Translations under genes and position numbers: made by a program
Shown: piece by piece, positions 41,011 to 48,890 of the stretch
Numbering within the stretch: the stretch's first letter is position 1
How the letters are laid out: every line of letters starts with the position of its first letter
NCBI RefSeq assembly: GCF_001425745.1
Contig: NZ_LMDF01000006.1
Coordinates: forward strand, 932,035 to 996,034
DNA length: 64,000 nucleotides
Direction of reading: 5' to 3'
Source: Caulobacter sp. Root343
GTDB lineage: Bacteria > Pseudomonadota > Alphaproteobacteria > Caulobacterales > Caulobacteraceae
The notes under the pieces: generated by a model
The model's input: the letters and a program-made list of their open reading frames with translations, nothing else
Told to the model about the DNA's origin: nothing
Database searches by the model: none

Positions 41011-42065
41011 ACCGCCGCGCCCTGATCCTGACCGCGTCCGCCGCCGTCCTCGGCGCCTGCGCGCCGTTACGGCAGAGGCCGGACCTGGCGGCCTTGGGCT
41101 TTCGCGGCCCACGCCTGCTGGACGACGCCTTCGTCAGTTTCGACGGCGCCAAGCTGGGTCTGATGCGATGGCTGCCGGCAAACGAGCCGGACTGGGTCGT
41201 GGTCGGCCTGCACGGCATGAACGACTATGCCAACGCCTATCACTTGGCGGCCGAGTGGTGGGCGGGGCGGGGTGTCGCCACCTACGCCCTGGACGTCCGG
41301 GGCTTCGGCCGCTCGCCCGAGCGCGGGGTCTGGGCGCCGAATGACCTGGTGATCGAGGACGTGCGGGTCTTGGTGCAGGCGGTGCGCGAGCGGCATCCGC
41401 GCGCCAAGATCGCCCTGGCCGGGGTCAGCATGGGCGGGGCCCTCGCGATTAGCGCCATGGCCGGACCGAACCCGCCGGCGGTCGACAAGCTGATGCTGTT
41501 CGCTCCGGCAGTCTGGGGCTGGTCGAACCAGCCGCTGCCCAACCGGATGAGCCTGTGGTTTACTGCCCACGTGGTCGGCGAGTGGGTGGTCAAGCCGCCG
41601 GACTGGCTGGTCCGCAACGTCGTGCCCAGCGACAATATCGACGAGTTGCGCCGCATGGGCCGCGATCCGCTGATGATCTGGGGGGCGCGGTCGGACACCA
41701 TCTACGGCCTGGTGGGCCTGATGGAGCGCGCCTGGAAGTCGAGCGGCGGCATCGCCGCGCCGACCGCCTGGTTCTACGGCGCCAACGACCACATCATTCC
41801 GCGCGAGCCGACGGTCGAGGCGGTGAACCGTCTGAAGTCGGGAGCGAAGACGGCCTACTACGCCAAGGGCTACCACCTGCTGCTGGTCGACAGGCAGGCC
41901 GAAAAGGTCTGGGCCGACGCCGAGGCCTTCTTGCGTGACACGCCCGGACCCTGGCCGCCGTCGGGCGCGCCGCCCATTCCCACGACGGTGGCCGCCATGA
42001 CAGCGTTGGACCCGCCGAAGCCCGTCAAGGCGAAGGCGTCGCAGCCTCGGCGTTCGGGCTTGTGA
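41007..42065 (+). CDS. Alpha/beta-hydrolase lipoprotein (lysophospholipase-like)
   Basis: A 352-residue hydrolase. The N-terminus MNRRALILTASAAVLGACAP carries a lipobox (L-G-A-C), so it should be an inner or outer membrane lipoprotein. Seen: VVVGLHGMNDYANAYH (oxyanion HG), LDVRGFGRSPERG, the nucleophile elbow ALAGVSMGGALA (Ser), GANDHIIPREP (Asp) and KGYHLLLVDR (His). This is the Hydrolase_4/monoacylglycerol lipase type. The C-terminal ~45 residues are Pro/Lys-rich and probably disordered. The ATG at 41007 overlaps the stop of the UDG-family gene (ATGA). Confidence 0.88.
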   Translation: MNRRALILTASAAVLGACAPLRQRPDLAALGFRGPRLLDDAFVSFDGAKLGLMRWLPANEPDWVVVGLHGMNDYANAYHLAAEWWAGRGVATYALDVRGFGRSPERGVWAPNDLVIEDVRVLVQAVRERHPRAKIALAGVSMGGALAISAMAGPNPPAVDKLMLFAPAVWGWSNQPLPNRMSLWFTAHVVGEWVVKPPDWLVRNVVPSDNIDELRRMGRDPLMIWGARSDTIYGLVGLMERAWKSSGGIAAPTAWFYGANDHIIPREPTVEAVNRLKSGAKTAYYAKGYHLLLVDRQAEKVWADAEAFLRDTPGPWPPSGAPPIPTTVAAMTALDPPKPVKAKASQPRRSGL

Positions 42066-42126
42066 GGCGCGGCGCGGGGGCGTACATCCCCGCCACGTTC
42101 ATCCCGGCCGAGGCGAGACCGACAGC

Positions 42127-43188
42127 ATGACCTTGTTCGATTCCCCCGATTTCGAGGGACATGAAGGCGTCCACGCTTTCTTCGACGAAAAAACTGGTCT
42201 GAAGTCGATCATCGCGATCCACTCGACCGCGCGGGGGCCGGCCGCCGGCGGTTGCCGCATGTGGGACTATTCCAGCGCCGACGCGGCCCTGACCGATGCG
42301 CTGCGCCTGTCGCGCGGCATGTCATACAAGAATGCCATGGCCGACCTCGACTTCGGGGGCGGCAAGGCGGTGATCATCGGCGACAGCCGCAGCCAGAAGA
42401 CGCCGGAACTGTTCGAAGCCTTCGGTCGCGCGGTCGACAGCCTGGGCGGTCAGTACTGGACGGCCGAGGACGTCGGCGTCTCGCCGTCGGACCTGGAAAG
42501 CACCCGCCGAACCACCCGCTTCGTCGCCGGCCTGGAAGGCCACGCGGCGGCCTCGGGGGATCCGTCGCCGGTCACGGCCGAGGGCGTGTTCCGCGGCGTG
42601 CGCCTGTGTGTCGAGCGGGCCCTGCATCGTGACCTGAAGGGCGTCCACGTCGCCATCCAGGGCGTCGGCCACGTCGGCGCCTATCTGGCCGAAAAACTGC
42701 ACGCCGCCGGCGCGGTCTTGACCATCGCCGACGTCAACCAGAACGCCTTGAACGAAGTGGCCGCCAAGACCGGCGCGACGATCGTGCCGACCGACGCCAT
42801 CTTCGACGTCGAGGCCGACGTCTTCGCCCCTTGCGCCCTGGGCGGCGCGATCTCGGCCGCGACCTTGCCGCGCCTGAAGGTCAAGGTGATCGCTGGCGGC
42901 GCCAACAACCAACTGGCCGACGCCATGATCGGCCAGACCGTGTTCGATCGCGGGATCCTCTACGCGCCCGACTACGTGATCAACGGCGGCGGCATCATCA
43001 ATGTGGCCGCCGAGATCCGCGCCCTGGAAGCGGGCGGCGCCTTCGATGGCGGCTGGGTTTCGACCAAGTTGGACCGTCTGGCCCAGACCCTGGCCGAGGT
43101 CATCGACCAGTCGATCGCCGAAAAGCGTCCGGCCAACCTGGTCGCCGACGAGATCGCCCGCGCCCGCATCGCGGCGGCGCGCGGCTAA
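42127..43188 (+). CDS. Leucine/valine/phenylalanine-type amino acid dehydrogenase
   Basis: A 353-residue member of the Glu/Leu/Phe/Val dehydrogenase family. Seen: STARGPAAGGCRMWDY, then SRGMSYKNAMADLDFGGGKAVI, which holds the catalytic Lys and the G-G-G-K substrate site, and the Rossmann VAIQGVGHVGAYLAEKLHAAGAVLTIADVN. Known: leucine and valine dehydrogenases oxidatively deaminate branched-chain amino acids with NAD. A later step (APDYVINGGGIINVAAE) is also family-typical. The exact amino acid preference cannot be read. The length matches leucine dehydrogenase (about 350). Confidence 0.9.
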   Translation: MTLFDSPDFEGHEGVHAFFDEKTGLKSIIAIHSTARGPAAGGCRMWDYSSADAALTDALRLSRGMSYKNAMADLDFGGGKAVIIGDSRSQKTPELFEAFGRAVDSLGGQYWTAEDVGVSPSDLESTRRTTRFVAGLEGHAAASGDPSPVTAEGVFRGVRLCVERALHRDLKGVHVAIQGVGHVGAYLAEKLHAAGAVLTIADVNQNALNEVAAKTGATIVPTDAIFDVEADVFAPCALGGAISAATLPRLKVKVIAGGANNQLADAMIGQTVFDRGILYAPDYVINGGGIINVAAEIRALEAGGAFDGGWVSTKLDRLAQTLAEVIDQSIAEKRPANLVADEIARARIAAARG

Positions 43189-43237
43189 AGACGGCGTTCG
43201 CGCGTTCTCCATGGGAGCCGATCCCATGGAGGCGCCG

Positions 43238-43438
43238 ATGTCGCATCTCGACGAACTGAAGGAACAGCTGGAAGAGGCTGTCGCGGCCCAGGATTTCGAC
43301 ACCGCCGCCAAGCTGCGCGGCGAGATCGACTCGATCCAGCACAGCGCCAAGATCCGGGCCGTCGAAGCGCCCGCCCAGGCCGCGTATTTTCACCAGAGAC
43401 GGACCGAAGAAGAGGGGCCCAAGCCGCCCTCGCGCTGA
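43238..43438 (+). CDS. UvrB/UvrC-motif microprotein
   Basis: A 66-residue protein that is mostly one UVR motif: LDELKEQLEEAVAAQDFDTA followed by AKLRGEIDSIQ. The motif mediates UvrB-UvrC contact in excision repair and also occurs in small proteins and McsA-type partners. The rest is polar with a PKPPSR end. I start it at the ATG at 43238, five bases after GGAGG; ATGs at 43211 and 43226 are alternatives. It lies ~50 bases after the dehydrogenase gene and is convergent with the next one. Confidence 0.78.
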   Translation: MSHLDELKEQLEEAVAAQDFDTAAKLRGEIDSIQHSAKIRAVEAPAQAAYFHQRRTEEEGPKPPSR

Positions 43439-43453
43439 CCGTCGGTCAGACGC

Positions 43454-44296
43454 CTACTTGCCGCGCACCGAGACCGTGACGCCGACGACCGTGTCCTTGT
43501 CGGAATAGTCGATCGAGGTCAGCTTGCGCCGCGTCGCCGTCAGCGAGATCAGGCTGTTGTTCTTGCGATATCCCAAACCGACCTGGCGGCTGCCGAAGCG
43601 GGCGAGCTTTTCTTCGCTGTAGCCGGCGTTGCGCCAGCCGCCGAGGGAGTCACGGATCAGGTTCAGGCCGTAGGCCTTGCCCGAGCTGGCGGCGAACAGC
43701 ATCCAGCGGCCGCGGCGCAGGTCCTCGGCGGTGGCTCGGCTCTTGGACATGATGTTCGAGGCGCTCAGGGTCAGGCGCCTGACCGCGTTGGACTGCAGGC
43801 CCATGGGCGTGAAGGCCAACGGCTGGTCGTTGACCTCGACCTTCAGCACCTTCCCATAGGGACGGATCTCATGAACCCTGGTCAGGGCCAGGATGGGACG
43901 GTGGCGAGCAGGCGCTTCGGCCAGCACCCGTACGGTGGGACGTTGCGGTTCCGTCTTGGCGGGGGCGACCGTGGCTTCGACGACGGGAGTCGGCGTCGCG
44001 CCGGCCAGGCCTGCCTCGTCGAGACCGCCCGCGAGCGCCACCGTGGCGGCGGCGGGAGCGGCGTATTGCTCGACAGCGACCGCGCGCGACCGCTCGCCGC
44101 CATAGCGGGCGGTGGCGATCGGAGCGTCGGGATCATCAACATAGCTCGGTGAAGGCGCGGGCGCCGTCTCGGGGCCGCCGGCCAGGGTCAAGGTTTGGTT
44201 GAAGGGTTCAGGCGTATGAGTCGACAACGCCGTCGCGGTTCCCATGACCGCGAGGCCAGCCGTCGCCAGCAGACATCCGAGCGCGACTCGTCGCAT
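43454..44296 (-). CDS. Exported protein of unknown function
   Basis: A 280-residue protein with an N-terminal hydrophobic signal (MRRVALGCLLATAGLAVMGTATA). A low-complexity Ala/Pro/Val/Thr-rich region follows (~25-125), then a C-terminal domain (~135-280) that alternates polar and hydrophobic residues. That domain has a Y-G-K-V-L-K-V-E-V-N start and ends in a series of possible beta strands (RQVGLGYRKNNSLISLTATRRK, then VVGVTVSVRGK). The pattern suggests a small outer-membrane or periplasmic beta domain. I do not recognise the family. Confidence 0.7.
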   Translation of the reverse strand: MRRVALGCLLATAGLAVMGTATALSTHTPEPFNQTLTLAGGPETAPAPSPSYVDDPDAPIATARYGGERSRAVAVEQYAAPAAATVALAGGLDEAGLAGATPTPVVEATVAPAKTEPQRPTVRVLAEAPARHRPILALTRVHEIRPYGKVLKVEVNDQPLAFTPMGLQSNAVRRLTLSASNIMSKSRATAEDLRRGRWMLFAASSGKAYGLNLIRDSLGGWRNAGYSEEKLARFGSRQVGLGYRKNNSLISLTATRRKLTSIDYSDKDTVVGVTVSVRGK

Positions 44297-44415
44297 GCTC
44301 GTTCAGCTCCCCCAATTCCCCTGGCGTCATGATTAATGACACCTTACCCGTCTGTATAGGCGTCTCGCGTGACAACTGCGCCGCGAGTGGGGGCAACGCC
44401 CGATTGGGAGGCGTT

Positions 44416-44562
44416 TTAGTGGCCTGGTTTGGGTTCGAAGGTCCGCTTTTCCTTCACCTTCAAGCAGGCCTCGTCGGGCTTCTGACCGTGTTGGGCCTTG
44501 GGTTCCGACTTGGGAAAGTTGAAGTTGGTCATCGGGTTCTGATTTTGGAAGCCGCTGGTCAT
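44416..44562 (-). CDS. 48-residue polar protein of unknown function
   Basis: A short gene, MTSGFQNQNPMTNFNFPKSE... ending in KRTFEPKPGH. It is Asn/Gln/Lys/Pro-rich with no hydrophobic segment and one Cys, so probably soluble and disordered. Evidence that it is real: GGGAGA lies about eight bases before the ATG, codon use looks normal, and it fills a gap between two genes without overlapping either. It follows the transglutaminase-like gene on the same strand. No family recognised. Confidence 0.6.
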   Translation of the reverse strand: MTSGFQNQNPMTNFNFPKSEPKAQHGQKPDEACLKVKEKRTFEPKPGH

Positions 44563-44593
44563 GGGCTTTTTCTCCCGTAAGCCATTGAGGCTA

Positions 44594-45469
44594 TCACGCG
44601 GCGCGGTCGATTTCGTCGATCAAACGCACGTCCACGGAGACGTGAAGACGGGACGTTCCCGGGTCGCCGATGATCGCGCCCGACACCGGCAACGCCTGAG
44701 CTGGCGTCCGGGTGGCGGCGACGCGGATCAAATCCGGCGACTCGACCAGCCCGTTCGTCGGATCGAACTCTAGCCAGCCCAGGTCGGGCAGGAAGACCTC
44801 GCACCAGGCATGGGTCGCCCCCGCGCCGCGGATGTGGGCCCCGGGCGAGTGGATGTAACCGGTGGCGAACAGGGCCGCGTAGCCGAGCCGGCGCAGGCCC
44901 TCGACCATCAGCCAGGCCAGGTCGCGACAGGCGCCGCCGCGCCGCTTCAGGGTCTCGACCGGCGTCTGCACGCCTTCCTCGGTGCGTGTGCAATATTCGA
45001 ATTGCTGGTGGATCAGTTCGTTGACCCGCAGCAGGAAGGCCAGGGCCGGCTCGTCGCGATGGGCGTTCAGGCCGCGCAGCCAGCGCAGCAGCACCGCGTC
45101 CGGATCGTCGGTGACCGGCGCGATGAACGGCTCCAAGGTCGTCCGATCCTCGCGGGAATAGACGATCGGCGTCAGGGTGTCGGGGTTCTCGATCCTCTGT
45201 GGGGCCAGCGGGGCGGGATAGCGGTCGATGACCAGCTCGCTGGCCACCCGCATGGCGTCGGCCTGGCCGTCGGGCTGGAAGAAACAGACGCAGTTGCCGT
45301 TGGCGTCGTAGCTCCAGCGGGTGCCGCCGGGCGGGAAGAGGCGCAGGGAGGCTTCGACGATGCGCAGGGCGTGACTGTCGCGCGGACGGATCATCAGCCG
45401 CTGCGGTCCGAACCGCACCGGCCGTTCATAATAGTACCGCGTCTCGTGAAGGATGCGCAGCCGTCCCAT
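44594..45469 (-). CDS. Transglutaminase-like (cysteine protease fold) protein
   Basis: A 291-residue protein with the bacterial transglutaminase-like N-terminal region (~1-85, ILHETRYYYERPVRFGPQRLMIRPRD) followed by the catalytic core. The triad is complete: Cys181 in RGGACRDLAW, His220 in ATHAWCEV and Asp236 in EFDPTNG. Known: such proteins are cytoplasmic or periplasmic peptidases or amidases rather than true cross-linkers, and neighbours often encode circularly permuted ATP-grasp partners. None is present here. There is no signal peptide. It is followed by a 48-residue gene and preceded by TetR on the same strand. Confidence 0.92.
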   Translation of the reverse strand: MGRLRILHETRYYYERPVRFGPQRLMIRPRDSHALRIVEASLRLFPPGGTRWSYDANGNCVCFFQPDGQADAMRVASELVIDRYPAPLAPQRIENPDTLTPIVYSREDRTTLEPFIAPVTDDPDAVLLRWLRGLNAHRDEPALAFLLRVNELIHQQFEYCTRTEEGVQTPVETLKRRGGACRDLAWLMVEGLRRLGYAALFATGYIHSPGAHIRGAGATHAWCEVFLPDLGWLEFDPTNGLVESPDLIRVAATRTPAQALPVSGAIIGDPGTSRLHVSVDVRLIDEIDRAA

Positions 45470-45506
45470 GCCGGAGCCTCAACGCGCCGGCATGGCGCCG
45501 GTTCCG

Positions 45507-46187
45507 CTAGGCCAGGAAGCCGGCCTCGGCGAAGGCCAGCATCCGGTTCAGCAGCGCCACGACGTCGGCCTCGCTGGTCTGGCCTTCCGACAGCACGTTC
45601 AGGCGGTCGAACTCGGCGAAGCGATTGTTGTGCAGCATGCCCAGGGTGAAGTGCAGTCGCCAGTAGACCTCTTCCGGCGACAGATCCGGACGCGCGCGCA
45701 GCAGGGCGTCGGAGAAGCGGCGCAGGTGCGAGACGTCGGTCTTCAGCACGGTGCGGATCTCATCGGTGCCCTCGCTGCGGGCACGGATCAGGAACTGCAA
45801 AGAGATGCGGCGCTCGTGGTCGGGGGCCAGCCAGCGCAGGGGCGGGGTCAGCAGGGCGGCCAGGATCTCGCGCAGCGGCGGGGCGCCGTCGTTGCGGTCA
45901 TTGGCCTCGTGCAGCATCTTGGCCCGCTCGCGGTTGAGCTCGGCCGTGCGGCGACGGAAGATCTCGAACAGCAACGCGTCCTTGGACCCGAAGTGATAGT
46001 TCACCGAGGCCAAGTTCACGCCCGCGGCGGCGGTGATGTCGCGCACCGATACGTTCTGGAAGCCGTGCAGCGCGAACAGGCGCTCGGCGGCGACGAAGAC
46101 CAGGTTCTTGGTGGCGGCTTCGGTTTCGGCGGCCTCGACAACGCCTTCATTGAGAGAAGGCGAGGCGGCGTCGGTGGTCGGACTCAC
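45507..46187 (-). CDS. TetR-family transcriptional regulator
   Basis: A 226-residue repressor. The N-terminal helix-turn-helix is clear: KNLVFVAAERLFALHGFQNVSVRDITAAAGVNLASVNYHFGSKDALLFEIF, in which 'YHFGSKDALL' is the family signature. The C-terminal part is helical and ends in LAFAEAGFLA; it resembles CerR/YbiH-type regulators, which respond to drugs or fatty acids. The target is not shown by the sequence. A divergent small exported protein gene starts 131 bases away, and the gap contains imperfect inverted repeats. Confidence 0.93.
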   Translation of the reverse strand: MSPTTDAASPSLNEGVVEAAETEAATKNLVFVAAERLFALHGFQNVSVRDITAAAGVNLASVNYHFGSKDALLFEIFRRRTAELNRERAKMLHEANDRNDGAPPLREILAALLTPPLRWLAPDHERRISLQFLIRARSEGTDEIRTVLKTDVSHLRRFSDALLRARPDLSPEEVYWRLHFTLGMLHNNRFAEFDRLNVLSEGQTSEADVVALLNRMLAFAEAGFLA

Positions 46188-46318
46188 TACATATTCCCCT
46201 TTACCCGTAGGGAACTCTTACGTCCGTTCGAAATTGGCGCAAGCGTCAAGTATCGCTCCTGTAGCGTGTAACGACGTTCACGTTTAGGCTTTTCCGCTAA
46301 ACCAGCAGGGAGCGCGCG

Positions 46319-46825
46319 ATGATCGGCATGCTGACGGCCATGATGCTGATGAGCGGCCAGGCCAGCGCCCCCGCGCCCGGCGCCACGGACGATCCGGCCA
46401 AGGTCGATTCCGTCACCGTGACCGCCACCGGCAAGAAGGCCGCGCCGCTGCCGCCGTGGTCGCGCAAGATCGAGGGGATCGGCTGGCCATTCCTGGGCGT
46501 GGGCGAGGACAAGACGGTCATCACCTTCGCCAAGACCGGCAAGACGCCCGCCGGCGAGCCTTGGCAGCGGGTGTGGGTGCGCCACGAGTTCCGTCTGCCG
46601 CAAAGCGAGGCGGGCGTGACCTTCCGCTCCGAGCGCATGGCTCAGGATGTCGACTGCAAGGCCAAGGCGTTTCGCAGCTTGGCCGTCTATCGCTATCCCG
46701 AGAACAACCTGGGCGGCGAGGCGACGGCCTTCGCCTTCGAGGACCGGCAGTGGACCAAGCCCGAGCCAGGCGCCTTTGATGAGACGGTGGTCGAAGCCGC
46801 CTGCATGACGCCGAACGCGGGCTAA
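46319..46825 (+). CDS. Small exported protein, surface-adhesin E-like pattern
   Basis: A 168-residue protein with a short signal peptide (MIGMLTAMMLMSGQASA). The mature part has the pattern seen in 'surface-adhesin protein E'-type domains: a beta-rich core, DCKAKAFRSLAVYRYPEN and a late FDETVVEAACM, with Cys at both positions probably forming a disulfide. The family function is unclear in most bacteria. The N-terminal ~45 residues after the signal are Ala/Pro/Thr-rich. It is tail-to-tail with the next gene (four-base overlap) and divergent from TetR. Confidence 0.65.
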   Translation: MIGMLTAMMLMSGQASAPAPGATDDPAKVDSVTVTATGKKAAPLPPWSRKIEGIGWPFLGVGEDKTVITFAKTGKTPAGEPWQRVWVRHEFRLPQSEAGVTFRSERMAQDVDCKAKAFRSLAVYRYPENNLGGEATAFAFEDRQWTKPEPGAFDETVVEAACMTPNAG

Positions 46826-47355
46826 CGGCGTAAGGCTTGGCGGCGCTGGACCTCCGGATCGACGGCGATGGCCCAGAGATAGACGTGCCGCGCTCGGGTT
46901 CCGACGGGCAAGGCCTTGAGCTGTTGGTGCTGGTCCTTGGTGAGGCGGAAGCGCTGATAGCCGCGCTCGGTCAGGCACTGGGCGAGGGCGGGGCGCACCT
47001 GTCGCACGACCTCGCGCCAAGGCTTGGTCATCCTGGAGTGCGCGGAGTCGAGGCTTTTGACGGTGTCATAGGCGGAGCTGTTGAGCGCGCCGCTGGTGTC
47101 GATCACGCCGGCCGCGTCGACCGGATCGATCACCGGCATGTCCATCGAGAACACCAGATCCACCATCGGGATGCTGACCGGCGCTTCCTGTCCCACCTTG
47201 TAGGCGCATTCGACCGCGTCGGTGCGGTACTGCAGGTAGGAGACGCCAGGCTTGCCCCAGCTTTCGTCGGACGGCGGGCGTTGGGCGACGGCGGGTAAGG
47301 CGACGGCCGCCAGGATGCCGGCGAGGCCGAGGCGGACGAGGCTTTGGCGAGACAT
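46822..47355 (-). CDS. Exported protein of unknown function
   Basis: A 177-residue protein with a signal peptide (MSRQSLVRLGLAGILAAVALPAVAQ, cleavage after AQ). The mature domain has two Cys (VECAYKVG, QCLTERGYQRF) that could pair. GYQRFRLTKDQHQQLKALPVGTRARHVYLW is the most structured segment. Similar small exported proteins with a 'C-x..Y-K-V-G' and 'L-x-x-R-G-Y-x-R/E-F' pattern occur in Caulobacter relatives. No function is known. Confidence 0.68.
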   Translation of the reverse strand: MSRQSLVRLGLAGILAAVALPAVAQRPPSDESWGKPGVSYLQYRTDAVECAYKVGQEAPVSIPMVDLVFSMDMPVIDPVDAAGVIDTSGALNSSAYDTVKSLDSAHSRMTKPWREVVRQVRPALAQCLTERGYQRFRLTKDQHQQLKALPVGTRARHVYLWAIAVDPEVQRRQALRR

Positions 47356-47414
47356 GGACGGCTTCCGGCGGGTTCGCGTCCAGTGATAGCGCTAACGCCG
47401 TTCGTCGAGAAGTC

Positions 47415-48374
47415 TCAACCCGGGATGGCGGCCAGGCGTTCGACGGGACGCCCCATCCGGCCACGCCGCAATTGGCGCAGCAGCGGCCGGGCCACGGCGG
47501 TCCCGAGGATCAGCGGGGCCAGGAGCAGGGCCAGGGCCTTGCGGTGCGGGCTGTCCGCGCGCTTGAGGAAGTAGCGCACGAGGCCGCGGCCCTTGTGCCA
47601 TTCGACGATGAGCGGGTTCTCGCGGCTGGTCGAACCGACGTGGACGATGCGGGCGTTGGGCTGGAACAGGACGCTGCCGCCCTGTCGGCGGGCGCGCCAG
47701 CACAGGTCGATGTCCTCGACGTGCAGGAAATAGCCCTCGTCGAAGCCGCCCAGGACGTGGAAGTCGGACGCCGACATATAGAAACAGGCGCCCGAGATCG
47801 TAGGGGTGTCCACCGGGTAGGACGGGGGGGGCTCGCCCTCCCGGTGGATCTCGAAGCGGCGCAGCGGGGGCAGAATAGCGCTAAGCTTCGAGAGGGTGAG
47901 CAGGGTGGTGACGGGCGTGATTTCGCCACGTCGCGCGCCCCGCTGTTCGCTGCCGTCGGTATTGAATACCCGGGCCCCGATGATGCAGGGCGAGGGCCGG
48001 TCGCGAGCCGCGTCGGCCAGGGCCGCCACCGCGCCAGGCGTCAAAAAGGCGTCGGGATTGAGAAAAATCAGCGTCTCGCCCTTGGCCGCCGCCGCGCCCA
48101 GATTAGCGGCGCGGGCGAAGCCGATATTGCCCAGGCCCTGCAGCAGACGCACGCGCGGCTCGCGCCGGGCCAGCTCACGCAGCCAGGCCGCGTCGGCCAG
48201 GGACGAGCCGTTGTCGACGATGATGAACTCCTCGACCCGCGGCTCGGCCAGGGCGTGGCGCACGCTTTCCATCAGGGCGGGGCCCGTCATGTAGACGACC
48301 ATCACCAGCGACAGGCGCGGGGTGATCGCCAGGGCGGCGGCGCGGGAGTGGGCGGGCTCGATCGAGACGTACAT
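47415..48374 (-). CDS. Family 2 glycosyltransferase (rhamnosyltransferase-like)
   Basis: A 319-residue GT-A enzyme. Seen: LSLVMVVYMTGPALMESVRHAL, EFIIVDNGS (first Asp), NIGFARAANLGAAAAKGETLIFLNPDAFL (the N-P-D form of the DxD metal motif), and GGFDEGYFLHVEDIDLCWRARRQGG with the catalytic base region E/D-D-x-D-L. The C-terminal ~45 residues hold a hydrophobic segment (LALLLAPLILGTAVARPLL) that may anchor it at the membrane. It probably adds a sugar to a surface polysaccharide. It is divergent from the XRE regulator across the operator region. Confidence 0.92.
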   Translation of the reverse strand: MYVSIEPAHSRAAALAITPRLSLVMVVYMTGPALMESVRHALAEPRVEEFIIVDNGSSLADAAWLRELARREPRVRLLQGLGNIGFARAANLGAAAAKGETLIFLNPDAFLTPGAVAALADAARDRPSPCIIGARVFNTDGSEQRGARRGEITPVTTLLTLSKLSAILPPLRRFEIHREGEPPPSYPVDTPTISGACFYMSASDFHVLGGFDEGYFLHVEDIDLCWRARRQGGSVLFQPNARIVHVGSTSRENPLIVEWHKGRGLVRYFLKRADSPHRKALALLLAPLILGTAVARPLLRQLRRGRMGRPVERLAAIPG

Positions 48375-48396
48375 GCTCTCGCTTCGTTCTAAATAG

Positions 48397-48480
48397 TTGC
48401 GTAAAAACTGTATGTGCGTTGATGATGACCCGCAAGGCTATTTCGAATGGCCGACAACGGATTGTTGCGTTTTTACGCAA
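48397..48480. promoter_or_regulatory. Two related palindromic operator-like sites upstream of the XRE gene
   Basis: TTGCGTTTTTACGCAA at 48465-48480 is an inverted repeat with TTGCGT/ACGCAA arms and a four-T centre. TTGCGTAAAAAC at 48397-48408 repeats its opposite strand. Both lie in the divergent gap between the glycosyltransferase (start 48374) and the XRE gene (start 48532), as expected for an autoregulated repressor acting on both. Confidence 0.65.
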
Positions 48481-48531
48481 TGTGTAACAACTAGGGGAGC
48501 GCCCGCTTGTGGGCGCGGAAGCGGCTTTGCG

Positions 48532-48879
48532 ATGTCACGAACGGCGATGAATCCCGCCAAGGCGGCGTTGACCAAGACCCTCCGTCGCGAGGCGGGGCGT
48601 TGGCTGAAGACCGCGCGCGAGGCCGCGGGCCTCACCCAGGCGGAGTTGGCCGAGAAGACGGGCCTGCGCTACTACACCTTCGTCTCCCAGGTGGAGAACG
48701 GTCTCGGCCGCGTGCCGATCGAGGCCCAGGCGATCTGGGCCGAGAGCCTGGGGCTTGATCCGGGCCAGTTCGCGCGCACATTGCTACGGTATTACGAGCC
48801 CGAACTGCATCGCCTGCTGTTCGACGGCGCCGCTGACGAGGCCGATCCGGCCCTCGCCGGGCGGGCGGCTCAAGCCTGA
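48532..48879 (+). CDS. XRE-family helix-turn-helix regulator
   Basis: A 115-residue protein with a single Cro/CI-type domain: WLKTAREAAGLTQAELAEKTGLRYYTFVSQVENGLGRVPIEA (the L-T-Q-x-x-L-A and S-x-x-E-N-G/R hallmarks). A helical tail follows (WAESLGLDPGQFARTLLRYYEPELHRLLF) and then an acidic, Ala-rich end. It probably represses its own promoter through the palindromes upstream. I start it at the ATG at 48532; the longer frame from 48397 runs through the operator region. The RTX protein gene begins 12 bases after its stop, so the two form an operon. Confidence 0.85.
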   Translation: MSRTAMNPAKAALTKTLRREAGRWLKTAREAAGLTQAELAEKTGLRYYTFVSQVENGLGRVPIEAQAIWAESLGLDPGQFARTLLRYYEPELHRLLFDGAADEADPALAGRAAQA

Positions 48880-48890
48880 CGAGTCGCGAG

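Noticed and set aside
46261..46290. Imperfect inverted repeat CGTG-T-AACG-A-CGTT-CACG near the TetR gene
   Set aside because: It has a one-base bulge and no second copy; as a TetR operator it is only a guess, so I did not list it.
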